Notes under the pieces: model-generated
Databases searched by the model: none
Seen by the model: the letters and a program-made list of their open reading frames with translations, nothing else
Told to the model about the DNA's origin: nothing
Source of the DNA: Pyrenophora tritici-repentis
Lineage: Eukaryota > Ascomycota > Dothideomycetes > Pleosporales > Pleosporaceae
Assembly (NCBI RefSeq): GCF_003171515.1
Contig: NC_089394.1
Location: forward strand, 1,178,001-1,242,000
DNA length: 64,000 nt
Direction: 5' to 3'
Translations under genes and position numbers: made by a program
In this document: positions 30,163-42,305 of the stretch, one piece after another
Layout of the letters: every line of letters starts with the position of its first letter
How positions within the stretch are numbered: position 1 is the first letter of the stretch

Positions 30163-30624
30163 AGAACACGCAGAGAACCCTATTAAATACTAGGTGAGCA
30201 TGTGCGATTGCTACCCTAGCCTTAGTAAGCTTGCGCTTAACGTACTCTCTATTCTAGCGTCAAGCTGTGAGTGTGAGCGCCTGTTTAGTGAGCTGGGCGA
30301 CCTCTTAGAGCCGCGACGACGACGTCTAGGACCTCAACTTCTAGCGGCAATACAGTGCATACGAAAGTGGCAAAGAGCTGGCCTCGGAGGCAGCAGACGA
30401 CGACAATATGGAGCTTTTGTGCGGGCTGGCGACCTAGGACGACGAAACTCAACACTAAGGCTAGCGCTAGTACAGGCTACCAAGCCTATTAATTAAGCCT
30501 TAATTAAGCTCACGATCTTAGCTTGTTAGCCCTAACAATCCAAGCTCATGCCCTTAAAAGACGAGCAATCCAAGCTAAAACCTCAGCTTGGATTGGCTTG
30601 ATTGTTGACAACTATGGCCCTGAT

Positions 30625-31942
30625 GCTAGAGAATCGCGCGATCTCCCGAAATAGCGATCGGTAATCGTCTGTATCAGGTACGGGATAGTATCAGCGTGTT
30701 CTGTAGGTGTGGGAACTTTGCCGCGGTTTGTGTGTTGGTTGATAAGTTGCGCGTAAGGGCAGGCAGTATCGTATAGCGCTAAGCTCTTTTCTGTAGGTCA
30801 CCATTCACCCCACTACCTTGAATATTACCGGCCTTCCCATCTGCTTAGTGTTCAAAATATTTTGGGAATACTCGTCGGTAGTTCAAGGCTGCCTTTTTTT
30901 CTCCTTACTGCCACTTAGTAAGTCGGATTTTCGTCCGTATTGCCACCGCGAAAACGCTGAGAGAGCTCCATTCGTGATCTGGGCTTCATATGTTCGGCCA
31001 GCCTCAAGTCCCCCCATACTGCGTACAACGTCGTACTTATATTCCAGGTTTTACAATGTACATTCAAAACTCCATAGATGATTCAGTGAGATCTCTACAA
31101 AATCCCCGTCGGACGGGAATGAGGGATGAGGATCAGAGTCTCAGCAGCCGATAATGAAAGCCCAGCTAACTTTTTCTTTTGTATCGACATCCCGCCAGTC
31201 TATCAGCTGCTCTATACTGTGCAGGTCCTCCTCGAAGACAGATAAGGGCAAATATGATTTGTCCATTGTGATAGGTCTCACGCTATCTGTAGAGTATCAT
31301 ATCGTGAATGTAAATTGAGTAGAACTGAATAGGTGGCAGATAGCTAGCATTTGCAGCCTGGCAAGAAGGCTCGGGGGATCTTGGACGGTCGAGTGTGAAC
31401 TGATGCTCATTTCAAAGTTTTGCCTCTCCGAGACTTGAAAAGAACGTGTTGTCGATGACTTCGTCTCAACGATGATATATCGAACCTAGCGACCGTGGGA
31501 GTGACGTATGCGAGATACCCTCTCTGCGCTGCTTCGCTGAAAGAGAAGTTGAAAGCGCTTCCCGCGGATAGGTATGGAAGGAAGGGAATTCAATGATGGC
31601 AATGCGTGGTAGGTTTGCAATCTTCTTTCTTCTTGGCCTGGCTCTACGGGGACCGTGTTGGTTGCCTAAAGAATTGTGACGTCATTACACTTGTGCAATA
31701 CATCTCTCACTTCGTATCATTTGGCATTTTGACTGGCCGCCAGCTATATTGTAGGGCGCATCACTCTGTTGTCCTATTTCTAGCAATTTGCATTCAAAGT
31801 TTTACGTTTTGCATATTACTGGAGCTTCCTATAGTATGACTAGCTCAATTGGGTTATGAACCACGCCATTCACCGTGTATGAGGTAAAAATAGACTTCCC
31901 AGACACCCAACGCCAAAGTTAAACATGCTAGGAGTTTGAAAG
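30625..31942. other. Gene-poor region next to the nest, no gene seen
   Basis: Short frames only. I recognise no transposon end, tRNA or protein family. Rejoining the flanks of the outer hAT (9243 to 30617) gives one uninterrupted stretch of the same non-coding character. Confidence 0.5.
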
Positions 31943-32272
31943 TTAAGAGAGACTGCGTTGGAAATGCCCAACTTGATGGAACAGCGCATAAGCATTACAA
32001 CAGTACCAATCTGCCTTCTCATGGCGAACCTTGTCTTCTCGCATGACACCGGATAGTATCCGGTAGAATCCGGACCCCAGGACCAGGAACAAGGGGCCTA
32101 AAAAGAGAGCTGACATGAGGCCGATTGTTTGGTGATCGGCCTTTCCACTTGCGCATAACGGCAACGGTGAGTGTTAAGCTTCGGACGCTGACGACGCTGA
32201 ACAGGAAGGTGGGCATTTCTACCGGTCAAGGTAGTTCAGAAAGGCAGGCAGTACATCGGCTCCAGCGTTCAT
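31943..32272 (-). CDS. Possible small single-pass membrane protein (hypothetical)
   Basis: Tentative two-exon gene: 32272-32223 and 32147-31943 with a 75-nt intron, giving 84 aa. The second exon encodes a clear hydrophobic segment (IGLMSALFLGPLFLVLGSGF) followed by a charged stretch and WYCCNAYALFHQ. Splice phase is consistent. I do not recognise the family, and short length makes chance possible. Confidence 0.35.
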
Positions 32273-34392
32273 GATTGCGCCTGCGCTCGCACATCAACAC
32301 TCATCGCATCTAACCCTTTTCTTTTCTATTGACGTTGGGATGATACAAGTTGAGCGACAAAGACACAAAATTTGGGGCACGCACCCCCACGTGTGCGGGA
32401 TGGTTGACTAAGCGATGAATACCAACCACGCTAACGACCCATCGGCCTTCCCGCCTTCTCGTCCGATTACCTCATCATCGTCATCATCATCACATACCTA
32501 GGTGGGTATCCTCGAACTCACATTGGAACTGCGACAACATGAGCGACTATGAGTAGTGAAGGAGATTGCATCTCGTGTTGTATTATGCTGTGTCGCACAG
32601 TCAGAAACAGTTGGCCATGTGTAAATTGTAAATGTCCACGATTCGCAACCCTACCAAATGCACTTCATCAAGGCCCACTACGCCTCACAGGCGCACCGAT
32701 ACCTCAACAACACGCATTTGGTTCTCTTCTCCGCGGCCATCGATATGCACCGATATTTCGGATCCGTGACTCTGAGCGAGTAACTCCGCAAGCCAATCGT
32801 TAACGGTGTTTGCATTTAGCCTGCAGAGAGGCAATAGAGTCCCACCCTCCGGTCCGGTAACCTACTCGACCCTCAGCGTGCATGATGGATGCGGCGTGGC
32901 GGCTAGATACTAACAGTCTTCTCTTAGTGCACCCAGCTGGCCGGTTCTCTTCCGACTCCACTGTGAATGTTGGAGAAGCAAGCTTCGATTATCGATCGGC
33001 CTACTTGAGATGAGAGCAAGAATCTAATGACCGGTACCCTACTTGCGACTACTCAGTTGTTAAGTTGTCTATACACCTTCTCTTTCTCTGATGACTGGTG
33101 TAGCAATTCGATTCGCAATGCGGAATGAGCTGCGAGCTTACCTTCGACCTGGACCAACCCGAGAACCGAGCACATGCATCGTGAGAAAGCCTAGGCCATG
33201 TCAACGGCACGGGACGGCTACCCTGCAGGATCTTCCATAAAAAATGGTGAACCCGATCCGTAGGCTGTCGGAGGCGAACTCCGGCACAATGTTCTCAACG
33301 ACTCTCAGGCGATCTAGCGTCGGCGCAAGTGCTTGCCCAGCTGAAAACCTAGTCTAATCCCATTACCTGAACACCTGTCATACCAAATGCGTACTAGTCT
33401 CAATAGCAAGGCTGCAAGGATCGTGGGGACGTCACGGCGACGCAGGTTCATCCTGGGCGGCTGACGCCGAAAGACAAAGGCGACTATCTTTATGAGTTCA
33501 TCGGCATCTGGTAAGAGCCCATATGGAATTGCGCGTAAATATGCCCTCTCTTGAGCGGAGCCGACAAGATAATCGAGGGTCCTGCTGGTCATGTCTTCTT
33601 GCCTTTCCGACAACCACAAAGACAATACTCACTTACCGGCCACGTACACATACCTGTCAGCACGATGAGCTGTTCTGGTAAACGCCACACTTCCCAGCGG
33701 CCACCCGAGGTGCCCGATGTCATGCGTTCTGGCGCTCTAGGCCGCGATTTCAACTAGCCTCATCAGCAGACATTACATGACACACTAATCATCTCTGATC
33801 TTACTTGCACGATCTACCAACTATGATCTACAGTGGAAGGGCAGACTACAAGCACCAATAGGTGGGACCATGTACTCTTCGGTCTCCGATCCAAAGCATA
33901 ATCCTTACACCAACTCAGTGAGGCCATTCACGAGAACATTGATCTGATCGCCCAGATGTTGGTGCATGTATCATATGCAGGCCGATATGCCAAACGCAAA
34001 AGAAAGGAGGAAGAAAGCCCACGGTTCGAACTTTCGACCAGTCATCTTCCAGGCTCTTCAAATGTGAGCTTACCAACATCGGTGCCGTCCCATAGTCGAC
34101 AAGGGCCACCGCCTAGTATCTATCCGCACCTAGCCTATTATTGAACGACTCGGGTGTTAGCAGGCCCGTGTGCGATGGGGAGAGTCCTGTCAGGAGTAAG
34201 TTTTGGCTAATTTTGGGTCACGGCGGGAGGAGACGGGCCGAACGATGATATCGTGAGGACTAACAAGAAAAAAGGAATATAAAGTCTGAACGACTTCCAC
34301 CAGTATTCAAGCATCCTCAACGCACATCACTACCTCAGGATCATCACCTTTCTTCCCAACATCATTAGCCTCCCTAAACAAAAACCGCTACA
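32273..34392. other. Intergenic, no firm gene; promoter of secreted protein at its end
   Basis: Several short frames, for example on the minus strand at 33314-33592, show no recognisable domain. The last 120 bp carry the TATA-like element and pyrimidine-rich leader of the gene at 34393. Confidence 0.45.
34278..34283 (+). promoter_or_regulatory. TATA box candidate for the secreted small protein
   Basis: TATAAA in GGAATATAAAGTC, 110 bp before the ATG at 34393, followed by a CT/CA-rich leader typical of strongly expressed fungal genes. Confidence 0.5.
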
Positions 34393-34850
34393 ATGCAGTT
34401 CTCGACTCTCTTTACCTGCTTGGTTGCTGCCGTCAGCATCAACGCCGCTCCTACCTCCATCAGCAAGCGTCGCTCCGACATTCCCCTCTTGTTCTACTCT
34501 GGCGACAAGTGCAACACTGCCATTTCCAAGGGCGTCACAACTATATACCTCCCCACGGACGGCAAGTGCTTCGGCACCTCCCCCATCTTCAGCGGAAACA
34601 CAGATTCTGCCATCATTGACAAGTCGGTCGTAAGCTCGCTACCTACGGGTTGCTCCAGTAAGTTCAAAAATCTTATGCGCAGCGATGGGGATGTCTTGTG
34701 GTACTAACGACGGGGCTAATAGTCGTTCTGTACACCGACAACCTTTGCACAAGCACGAAGACGATTACCATCACTTCTACCACCAAGTGCAACACCTTTG
34801 GCGCTGGTGTGCCTATCTTTGGTGCCAAGACGGTGGGCAACTGCACTTAA
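34393..34850 (+). CDS. Small secreted cysteine-containing protein (candidate effector)
   Basis: Two exons: 34393-34657 and 34723-34850, with a 65-nt intron, giving 130 aa. The N-terminus MQFSTLFTCLVAAVSINAAP is a signal peptide with a likely cut after NAA. ISKRRS shortly after could be a Kex2-type KR processing site. The mature protein has six cysteines (GDKC, GKCF, TGCS, NLCT, TKCN, GNCT), enough for three disulfides, and is Ser/Thr-rich. No known domain. The size and cysteine content are those of candidate effectors or secreted surface proteins of plant-associated fungi; no activity can be assigned. Confidence 0.75.
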
Positions 34851-35133
34851 ACGGTCACGGGCTTGCATGAGAGGTTGGAATGATGGAAGTGTCCGCTCGA
34901 AAGCCAACTCTAAAGCGAAGACGACGTCCGAGCCCAACATTCCGACGATGATGACATGCCAAAAACTCCAACGATGACGAGATGCCGAAAAAAAGTGTAA
35001 TGATCATGACTTGCGTGGGCTCCCCACAAAAAAGATCGCCCACGTACTGAATAAAAATCTAATTATAATACAATAACGTCTCTTGTATCAACCATCAATG
35101 ACCAAAACCGTTCATGTGCATGCAAGTCTCCAC

Positions 35134-38100
35134 TTAATCCATCTTCCGCGTACTCCTCTTCACCAGCGTCTCATCCGACCCACTCACACTCGCACTCCCA
35201 TCCCTCGTACTAACCACATGAAACGAAAAGTCCATCTCACCCACCAGCCCTTTAACCGCTTTCAACAACTTCTCCACATCCATATGTATACACCTCGTAC
35301 TAATACTCATAACCGCAAACGCCGCATACCCCGGCTCAGAAACATGTCTCAAGCTCATAATCTCTGGGTCGATACTCGCTAGTTTCTGGCTTAGTTGGGT
35401 ACCGGGGGGCGTATGTAGGTAGGGCGGGAGGGGCTGTGCGTTTGAGATGGAGGAGGAGAGCATGGCAAGTAAGGAGGTTAGCTCGTGGGAAGTTACTTTT
35501 GCGTCGAGGATCACGCGGCGGAAGTCTGAGAACCATTGCGCTGAGGACTGGGGGTCTTGGTTGTTGTTTGGGGAGTAGAGGGGGGTTGGGGCCGTGTCTG
35601 CAGTTGTGGAGGTGGGGGTTTGGGCTTGGCGCTCGAGGGAGGATTGAGTAAAGGCTTGGGAAGAGTAGCCGAGGAGGGCGGTGTAGTTTACGATGCTAGA
35701 AGGGAGTGATGTGTTAGTCTGATTCGGCGGCGATGGAGAGATGAAAGCTTACTTTTCAACCAAACCGATGATTTTCTCGTACTCTTTTCTGGGGAACTTG
35801 CCGCCAAAGGGGAATTCCCACTTTACGAAACCGGCGTGCATCTTCAAGCCTTGGAGCGCGAGCATTTGCTTGGCAAACACCTTGTTGCGCGCCTTGATGA
35901 GCTTGTAGCCGGGGCATTCCTTGTTGCTTTCTTCCTCGCCGGCGAGTTCGCCGCGGATTCGTCCCATGACCTGCTCGTGCATGATGGAGTACAAGTTCGC
36001 TGATAGATACAACGAGCCGCCCAGTTTCTGGCGGAGAGCAGAGTGTTCCGTGATGGGGTATGGGAAAATTTGCCAGAAGAAAGCTACTGCCAGACCGCCA
36101 ACAACGGTAGCCAAACGGTAAGGTCCGAGTTCGTAGATGGGATATGCAGGCTGACCGGTCACCGTGGAGGCCTGTACGCCAATCTTGCGGACTTGTAGTT
36201 CATAACCGACAATCATGGTGGCTGTGACAACGCTGATGATACCAACAATAACCAGGTCTATACGCTTGATAACAATGTAGAAGCCTATCGCTGCAAAAAT
36301 CCAGAGGAAGACTAGGATACCAGCGGTTTTCTGAGCGGGAATATACCATATACACCATGCGAATAACATTGCGACGAATGTTCCGACGATCCGTAGTACG
36401 AACTGGAAGATTGCTTGACCGGAGGTGGGGGTCATAGAAATGGCGACCATAATGAGTGCCCAGACCAAGCGCTGCTCGATGAAGAAGGCCTGCGTTGGGC
36501 GAAGAAAGGCGACGACTGCTATACTCATTGTGGCGCAAGCGGCGCGGAAACCAAAGGCTGATTCAGGACTTGCAAGGAACTTGGAGATGCCTCGTACGCC
36601 ATTACCAAATTTCTCCCATGCATTGGCTGGAGGCAGATGCTCTGGATCTTTCTTTGTGTGGTATGCTTCTCCCATGTAGACAGTCGTGTTCTGCCTGTCG
36701 GATCCCACGGCCATCGTTTCGTCTTCGAGATTGGCGTCCTGGCTCTGAAATATACTCTTTACCCATTTCTTGAAGCGCCTCCCACCGGGCCAGATGAGTT
36801 TGCTCTTCGCAGTAGCTTGGTCGCGTTCGTCAGCGAACTTGACAAATTCGAGCGTGGCACGACTGATTGAGTTTAGTAGGAACATAATGTATAGGACAAG
36901 GAATAACTGTCGCTGATCCCGCTGTCGTGTGGTGATACTGGGGAGTAGATTTTCCATCTCTTCTTCGAGTGTTGACGGGGTGCTGAAGTAGTCGTCACGA
37001 AGCTTGATACCTTTGGTGTCGACCCAGTGGCGGAGGGTTGGTTCTTTCTTACTGAAGAACAGATTGGCTTGCTTCTGTAAGTGCTCTGCAAAACCAGCAT
37101 CTCCGGGTTTGACCTTATCACCCTTGGCTTCTGCGTCATCCTGGTTCTGGCCCTTTTTCTTCTTTGGTGGCGGGGCGAGCTGCAGTTTAAGCAAGATGTG
37201 GGCGAGTCCATCATCGAGGGCTTCGAATATGTTGTTGAACGGCTCATGAACGAATTGAAACATATCATTCCACTCTTTCACAGTCTTTTTACGCATTTGT
37301 TCGTCGTGTTCGTCCTCTTCTCCATCCCAGTGGTTCATTTCCGCTCCGCGCTCGAAAAGATCTACGATGGAGCCCAGACCCAAGACTGGCAGCATGATCG
37401 ACCGGAGATGCTTGAAAATAGCTTCGAGATCATTGCATGACAGCTTACCATATGCGATCTCGCGCTTCGCAAATGGCAGGTCCGCAGTGAGTTTTCCGTG
37501 TAATCCTTGCAATGCACCCGCCATTGTCTTGATCGTCTGAACCTCAGGACTGACCTTTGCCTTCGCGCCTTTCTTATCTTCTGGTACATATTTCTGCCCA
37601 AACATATCGCTAGTTTCCAAGCTGTGGATATAAGTTTTGTGTGCACCAAGCATACCCCTCAACAATCCAATGTATCCTGCAGCCTCTTTCATGACGACTT
37701 TTCGGGAGGTAACGGGTAAGATGAACAAGCTCACACCCGTCGCGATCGCAAAACCGGTCAGGAACGCTTCCAGCAACCTTTGAACAAAGGCCTCGCATTG
37801 CGCTACTGTTTGAAACAGAAAGCCTGTGGTCGCCGCAACATTGACTAGAATTCCATAGATGATTGTTGGGAACGCCAGTTGTGGGAATTTGGCCTTCATG
37901 ACATTGATGATATAGATCTGGAAGAAGAGCCAAACTGCGAGTACAACGGATTGGGAAGAGTTATATCGTTGTAGTGGTGCGCCCGGGACCGTTGTGTGTT
38001 GCCGCGCCTTGACGCCAGACCAGACCATGAGCATCGCAAGGGCTGAGCCGACGCATGTCGCTAGTATATTCAAGGTCATAGTTTGAACGAACTTGGCTCT

Positions 38101-38469
38101 AGGCATAATACAGAACCCGAGGATACTCATGATGGCGATTAAGTAACCGAGAGTAGTGTAGTGTTCCGCGACATCGTCTGCTTGATACATAGCCAACGCA
38201 ATGGTTGGAGGCAAAGCCGCTTTGCCCATCATCATCACCGTTCCCACATCCAATCCCAGCTTCCCCCATGCTGCCTTCAGCTTCGACGGGTTCTTCTTTT
38301 TCTTTTCTCCATCTTCTGCGCCCGTCAATGTCGCGTCCTGGTGGTAGCCGCTCGATTGCGCATCCTCGTCACTCGTTTTTTCGTGTTTTGTCTCTGATTC
38401 TCTTGTCGCCATTCCAGGATCTGACTCTTCCCGGTCCACAGTATTTCGACCCGTTGCGGTAGATGCCAT
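35134..38469 (-). CDS. Fungal ArAE/FUSC-type multi-pass membrane protein (BRE4-like)
   Basis: Two exons on the minus strand: 38469-35753 and 35695-35134. The 57-nt intron completes an Asn codon, and the product is about 1,092 aa. I chose the ATG MASTATGRN; another in-frame ATG lies 10 codons upstream. A hydrophilic N-terminus is followed by about six membrane segments (LPPTIALAMYQ, LGYLIAIMSILGFCIM, FPTIIYGILVNVAATTGF and others). A large soluble middle follows, then a second membrane block (FRAACATMSIAVVAFLRP, VWALIMVAISMTPTSGQAIF, GILVFLWIFAAIGFYIVI) and a soluble C-terminus. This is the layout of the putative ER transporter 6TM/DUF2421 fungal family, related to aromatic acid exporters. The cargo is unknown. 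Confidence 0.82.
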
Positions 38470-39020
38470 TGCGGTGTTGGAACCACAACAATTGTACACC
38501 GAATTACAGGTGGGTGAAAAGGAAGAAAAAACAGGACAAATGTCCTAGGCATTGACAATGTCAATACAGAATCCTATATTATCACCGGATCTTCCGCACA
38601 CGCGCCGTAGCGCGCGCTCGGCCTGCTGCTAGACCAAAACACGTCATGGCGAGTGGCCTTAGGGGATCAGTTCGAATGCCAAGATGACGCTAGGGATCAG
38701 CGCGCATCTTTGTACGAACCAAATCGGGCCGAGCGCCTCCGATCGTCCGCTTACTGTCTCGACATCAGCAAGCCACAAAGAACAAGAGGAATCGCCCAGG
38801 TGTCCATAAAATACTTGACACAATAGTGTACAGAGGCCATTTTAGTCACCAGACACGCTGATTAGGTGCTTACCCACACTGTCGAGTATTTTAAGACACC
38901 CCGGAGGATTAATCAAATTGATCAACGGATGGAGATTGTTTTCATAATACGGAAACGCTTAAGCAGCTATATGGACAAGAATCTTGCTATAGGAAGGGCA
39001 TTACTGCCAAGGTGCGACAA
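38470..39020. promoter_or_regulatory. Promoter region of the ArAE protein; 3' flank of utp8
   Basis: About 550 bp between the utp8 stop and the ArAE start, both on the minus strand. No other gene seen. Confidence 0.4.
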
Positions 39021-41922
39021 TTATACGACAATGCGCTCGAAGCTGTACTTCGGTACCCTCTTACTGATCAGCATACCCATTTCACGCTTGCTCCGCTGCT
39101 CCTTCTTTCCGCCTTTCCCGTTCTTCATCTTTTCTACTCCTTGTTCCGCCTTCGCACCCAGAGGCAACATAGGCAAGTCCTCCTCTCCGTTCAGCTTACC
39201 CGTAACACTAAACGGTTTGCCTTGCAGTTCCAATTGCTTATTAGAAGGCTTCTTTGGAGCTGGTACCGTAGATGCGTAGCGTAAGAACTCAGAGAGCAGA
39301 CCTCGTATGAAGTGAGCTTCGAAGAAGCCACTAAGTGCGATGGATGCGTCTCTGTTTAAGGATTTGAGCATGTCCTCGCCACTTTCAGAGGCGGAGAGTG
39401 TGCTAACAGAAGCGAGCCAGGCTCCTGCGCCAATTGCGTCGAGAGTACTCGAGAGCAGAGACGCAATAATAGAGACAGCGTGGTCGTCTGGATCCTCTCC
39501 TTCACTCTCGATACCAGAAGATTCAGGATCAACAAAGCCAAGTGGTGACGACCATCCACCGTTCTTCAGCTCAAGATGCAAAAGGCGGATGAGCGACTCA
39601 AGATCTCTTCGCGGCAACACTGAACGAAGCGTGCTACTGATCATAGGAGCTGAGAAGGTATGCAACCGGATGAGAGCAGGTCGCAATGTGTGGCTTCGAG
39701 TCAGAAGGCCGTGGTCGAGCACTGATAAGGCGTGGTCAATTTCGTGCGAGGCTGCTTCGAGCTCAGTGGCAAAGTCGAGATCCATCTCATCTTCCGACGG
39801 CGCGGTACCATTGGTTAGTAGCTTCATTTCCTCCTCTTCTCTTGGTACATCATCTATGCTCTGGATTAGGAGCTTGATTGCTTGGACGACTTCACCAATC
39901 GGAAGGAATTGGCTGTGGTTGAGCACTGCCGATAGGATGTGTAGATCTGAATCATAGTCGACGAGAGCCTTGACAATGTCTCCATCTACAATCTCCGATA
40001 CGGACTGGATTTGACTGTGGCTTTCGTCAAGCAGAGCTCGGCGAATAGACTCTTTGGTGAGCTGACCAGTCTGTAGAAGCCATTGGAACACGTTCGGTGG
40101 AAAAAAGCCGACTTTCAAGTGTCCTTGAGACTCCTCCTGTTCGCTGGCGTCGGGCAGATAGAAGATCTTACTTAATGCGTACAATGCATACTGACGGTAC
40201 AGTTGCCGCTGGTTTCCAGGGATGGTTGTGGGTATTTTCCACCGCGGTAGATCATCCTTGGCGGGCTCATCGTCAAGCTCGTTGACAACCATGGCGTCCT
40301 CGTCTGGAAGACTTGGTCCGCCCCCATTCGTCAAGGGACCGCCATTGATCTCGTTCTCGTGTTTTTGCGCCACATCAGCAGACTCAAGCTCGATGTTCAG
40401 TTCTGAAGCAAAGTGTTCCTCGAACTTTGCAATCTTTCCTTTTTCAGCATACTTGTTCAGTTTTCCCTTCCGCTCCTGCCATTTTTGGCCCTCAAAAACC
40501 TTGGCTTCAGAGGCAACGCCCTTTCCGAGAGCATCAATGAGAAGGGTGCCTTCAGTTTTAACCCTCTTTCGGGGAGCCGCCCCTCCAAATTGCATACCGA
40601 ATATCTCAGCTTCCCGAGCAGCTACTACCAGCCCAATGTCAGCGTAATAGGCCACCAAACTGCAAGGTGCGGTTTTGTGTTCATGTGTGTCTGATTGTGC
40701 GTGCTTTCTCTTCTTCGATGGGCTGGTAGATTCCGTGGACACGTCAGAACTGAAGGAGTACAAACCCTGTAAGGAATTGTACTTGACATCAAACACCTGG
40801 CATATGTTTTGCGAAGTGACGAAAACAACGTCCTGGGAGGTTCGCAGGAAGGAGTCGACGCTAGACCCCGGAAGAACGAATTCTGAGTAGAGCTTTGGAA
40901 CAGTGCCTGACAGATCGTAGGAGAGCATTTGCCCCTTGGTAAGAATGTGAAGAGCGCCACTGGAAGGATGTAGGGCGATTTGTGTAGGAGAGGCTTTTCC
41001 ACTCGACGATTTAACTGGGCTGGGGAGATCCCATGACAACAGTTGCTTCAGTGGTGTGAGCTGAGCTGTAGGAAGATCAGCGGATCTTGGCTGAACTTGA
41101 AGGAGCGTCAACATCCTTGCGCCACCCGAATCTCGACCGACTGCGCAAAGGACCTGGACAAGATCCAGAAGGTCCGATGAAGCGTCTGGTGTTGGGTCCA
41201 GGGTTGAAGCAATGTCTTGTCGATTTCGCAATAGCCCCCGGGTGACTGACCTGGCACTGGCCAGCGTAGTGTGTTCGATCTCAACGTCAGTCCTTCCAGG
41301 CGCAATCAAGGATTTCAAGTTTGCGACCCATCTGACGACTCCCAAGTCATCAGAAAGACATGCGACATCCCCAGTGTCAAACGTCACAATAACATCGTGT
41401 GTGTTCTCCTTTGCTGAACCACCAGGCGCGACGGGGAGAGACTCCAAGGTTACAATATGCGCCGGGCCAGAGGGCGTGTACGAAGTTTTGGTGGTCTCGG
41501 TCTGGTCGCCTGAAGTCTTCTCGTGGAAACATACAAGCTGCGGCTTTTCGGCAGGCGAAGAGCCGACCAGGGAAACATACGTGAAGCGGTGCGTCGGTGT
41601 CTTGGGAGGGCCTTTGCGATAGATGGAGTACGGTGCGGTTGTGAAAGTAGCGCTCGGCGGCAGCGCATACGAAGTTACCAGTTGGGGGTTTTGAAGCTAC
41701 AAATGTTTGAGTGGCTGTTGCTTATTACAATATGAGGGTACATACACTGTAAATGGATACACCCTCTCCATCGATGCCGACTGCAATCTCGGTGCGCTTC
41801 CTCTTCTTTGCGCCGCTGGCACTGCACACTCCAGCAGCATGCACGCGTCCGTTGGTAGAACTGATAGGCTTGGACAGCGACGCCAATGTGAAGGGGGCGC
41901 CAATTGGCTGATCGAACGACAT
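39021..41922 (-). CDS. utp8: U3 snoRNP / t-UTP subunit Utp8
   Basis: Two exons on the minus strand: 41922-41746 and 41696-39021, giving 950 aa with a 49-nt intron in phase 0. The start MSFDQPIGAPFTLASL, then the basic AKKRKRTEIAVGIDGEGVSIYS joined to LQNPQLVTSYALPP, matches the start of fungal Utp8 beta-propellers. The C-terminal half is helical and ends in a basic tail. Utp8 belongs to the t-UTP/UtpA complex that binds nascent pre-rRNA, helps rRNA transcription and starts small-subunit processome assembly in the nucleolus; in yeast it is also linked to nuclear tRNA export. It is divergent from elg1. Confidence 0.8.
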
Positions 41923-42305
41923 GATGTTTGCCAGACCGTTGTATGAAATAATCCGAGTCTGCGTGAGCCGTAAAGTGAGGCGCGTGCTTTACATAGATTT
42001 GAGAAGCCGGGCCTGTCAAGAAAAAAGTTGGAGCTCCGGCAGAAAGCGGGCGGTGCGAAATCTTGGCGGCGGCGGAAGTGTGGCTTTAGTGGCGTCCCTA
42101 GCGCGTCACGTCGCGTGTACCGGAGCCCTGGAGGTGTCTTTAGGCCGTCTTTCACAACGACAAACACGAACCCTCACTTTCCGGTTCCTATGCAGCGCAC
42201 TTTTTCTGTTTTTTATAATCCCACCTCTGTCAATCTATTTATATATCTTCAATGCGCTGGTAGCTTTTGAATCTGTAAATGGCCCTCACAGCGGTGCAAT
42301 CTGCA
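41923..42305. promoter_or_regulatory. Divergent promoter utp8 / elg1
   Basis: 383 bp between two start codons. It contains GC-rich stretches near 42055-42135 and a pyrimidine-rich leader before elg1. No definite factor site recognised. Confidence 0.45.

Larger units (their letters stand above)
9598..30496 (+). pseudogene. hAT transposase remnant of the outer element (interrupted, RIP-like)
   Basis: The frame opens at the ATG at 9598 and continues in pieces between the nested insertions, ending at about 30496. Recognisable parts: FLGVVAHFVNSRGDL near 11745; SYFILNNATNNDS and RLRCGPYTLNLVS split between about 12082, 17964-18062 and 23774-23803; KLDDSPAYYAA near 24595; and the C-terminal dimerisation domain (YPSLSKLALNVLSILASSCE, ERLF) at 30194-30420. 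Many conserved Trp positions read TAG, the C-to-T on the opposite strand expected from RIP at CpA. Not functional. Confidence 0.8.
9252..30616 (+). mobile_element. Outer hAT transposon, decayed, host of the TE nest
   Basis: Flanked by a perfect 8-bp target duplication, GCCCTGAT, at 9244-9251 and 30617-30624. The left end starts CAGACTTGTCAACAATCAAG. The reverse complement of the right end reads CATAGTTGTCAACAATCAAG, so the terminal repeats match at 18 of 20 positions. Both ends carry further AGCTTGATTG-like subterminal repeats. After removal of the nested insertions only about 3-4 kb remains, and it reads as a single hAT transposase with many stop codons. All the elements listed between these coordinates lie inside it. 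Confidence 0.88.

Noticed and set aside
9252..30616. Giant Starship-type cargo element
   Set aside because: No tyrosine recombinase with DUF3435 is seen; the whole interval is explained by a nested hAT/LTR structure with matching target duplications.
33314..33625. Minus-strand frame of about 100 aa
   Set aside because: Composition is plausible, but no domain, signal or splice support could be found.
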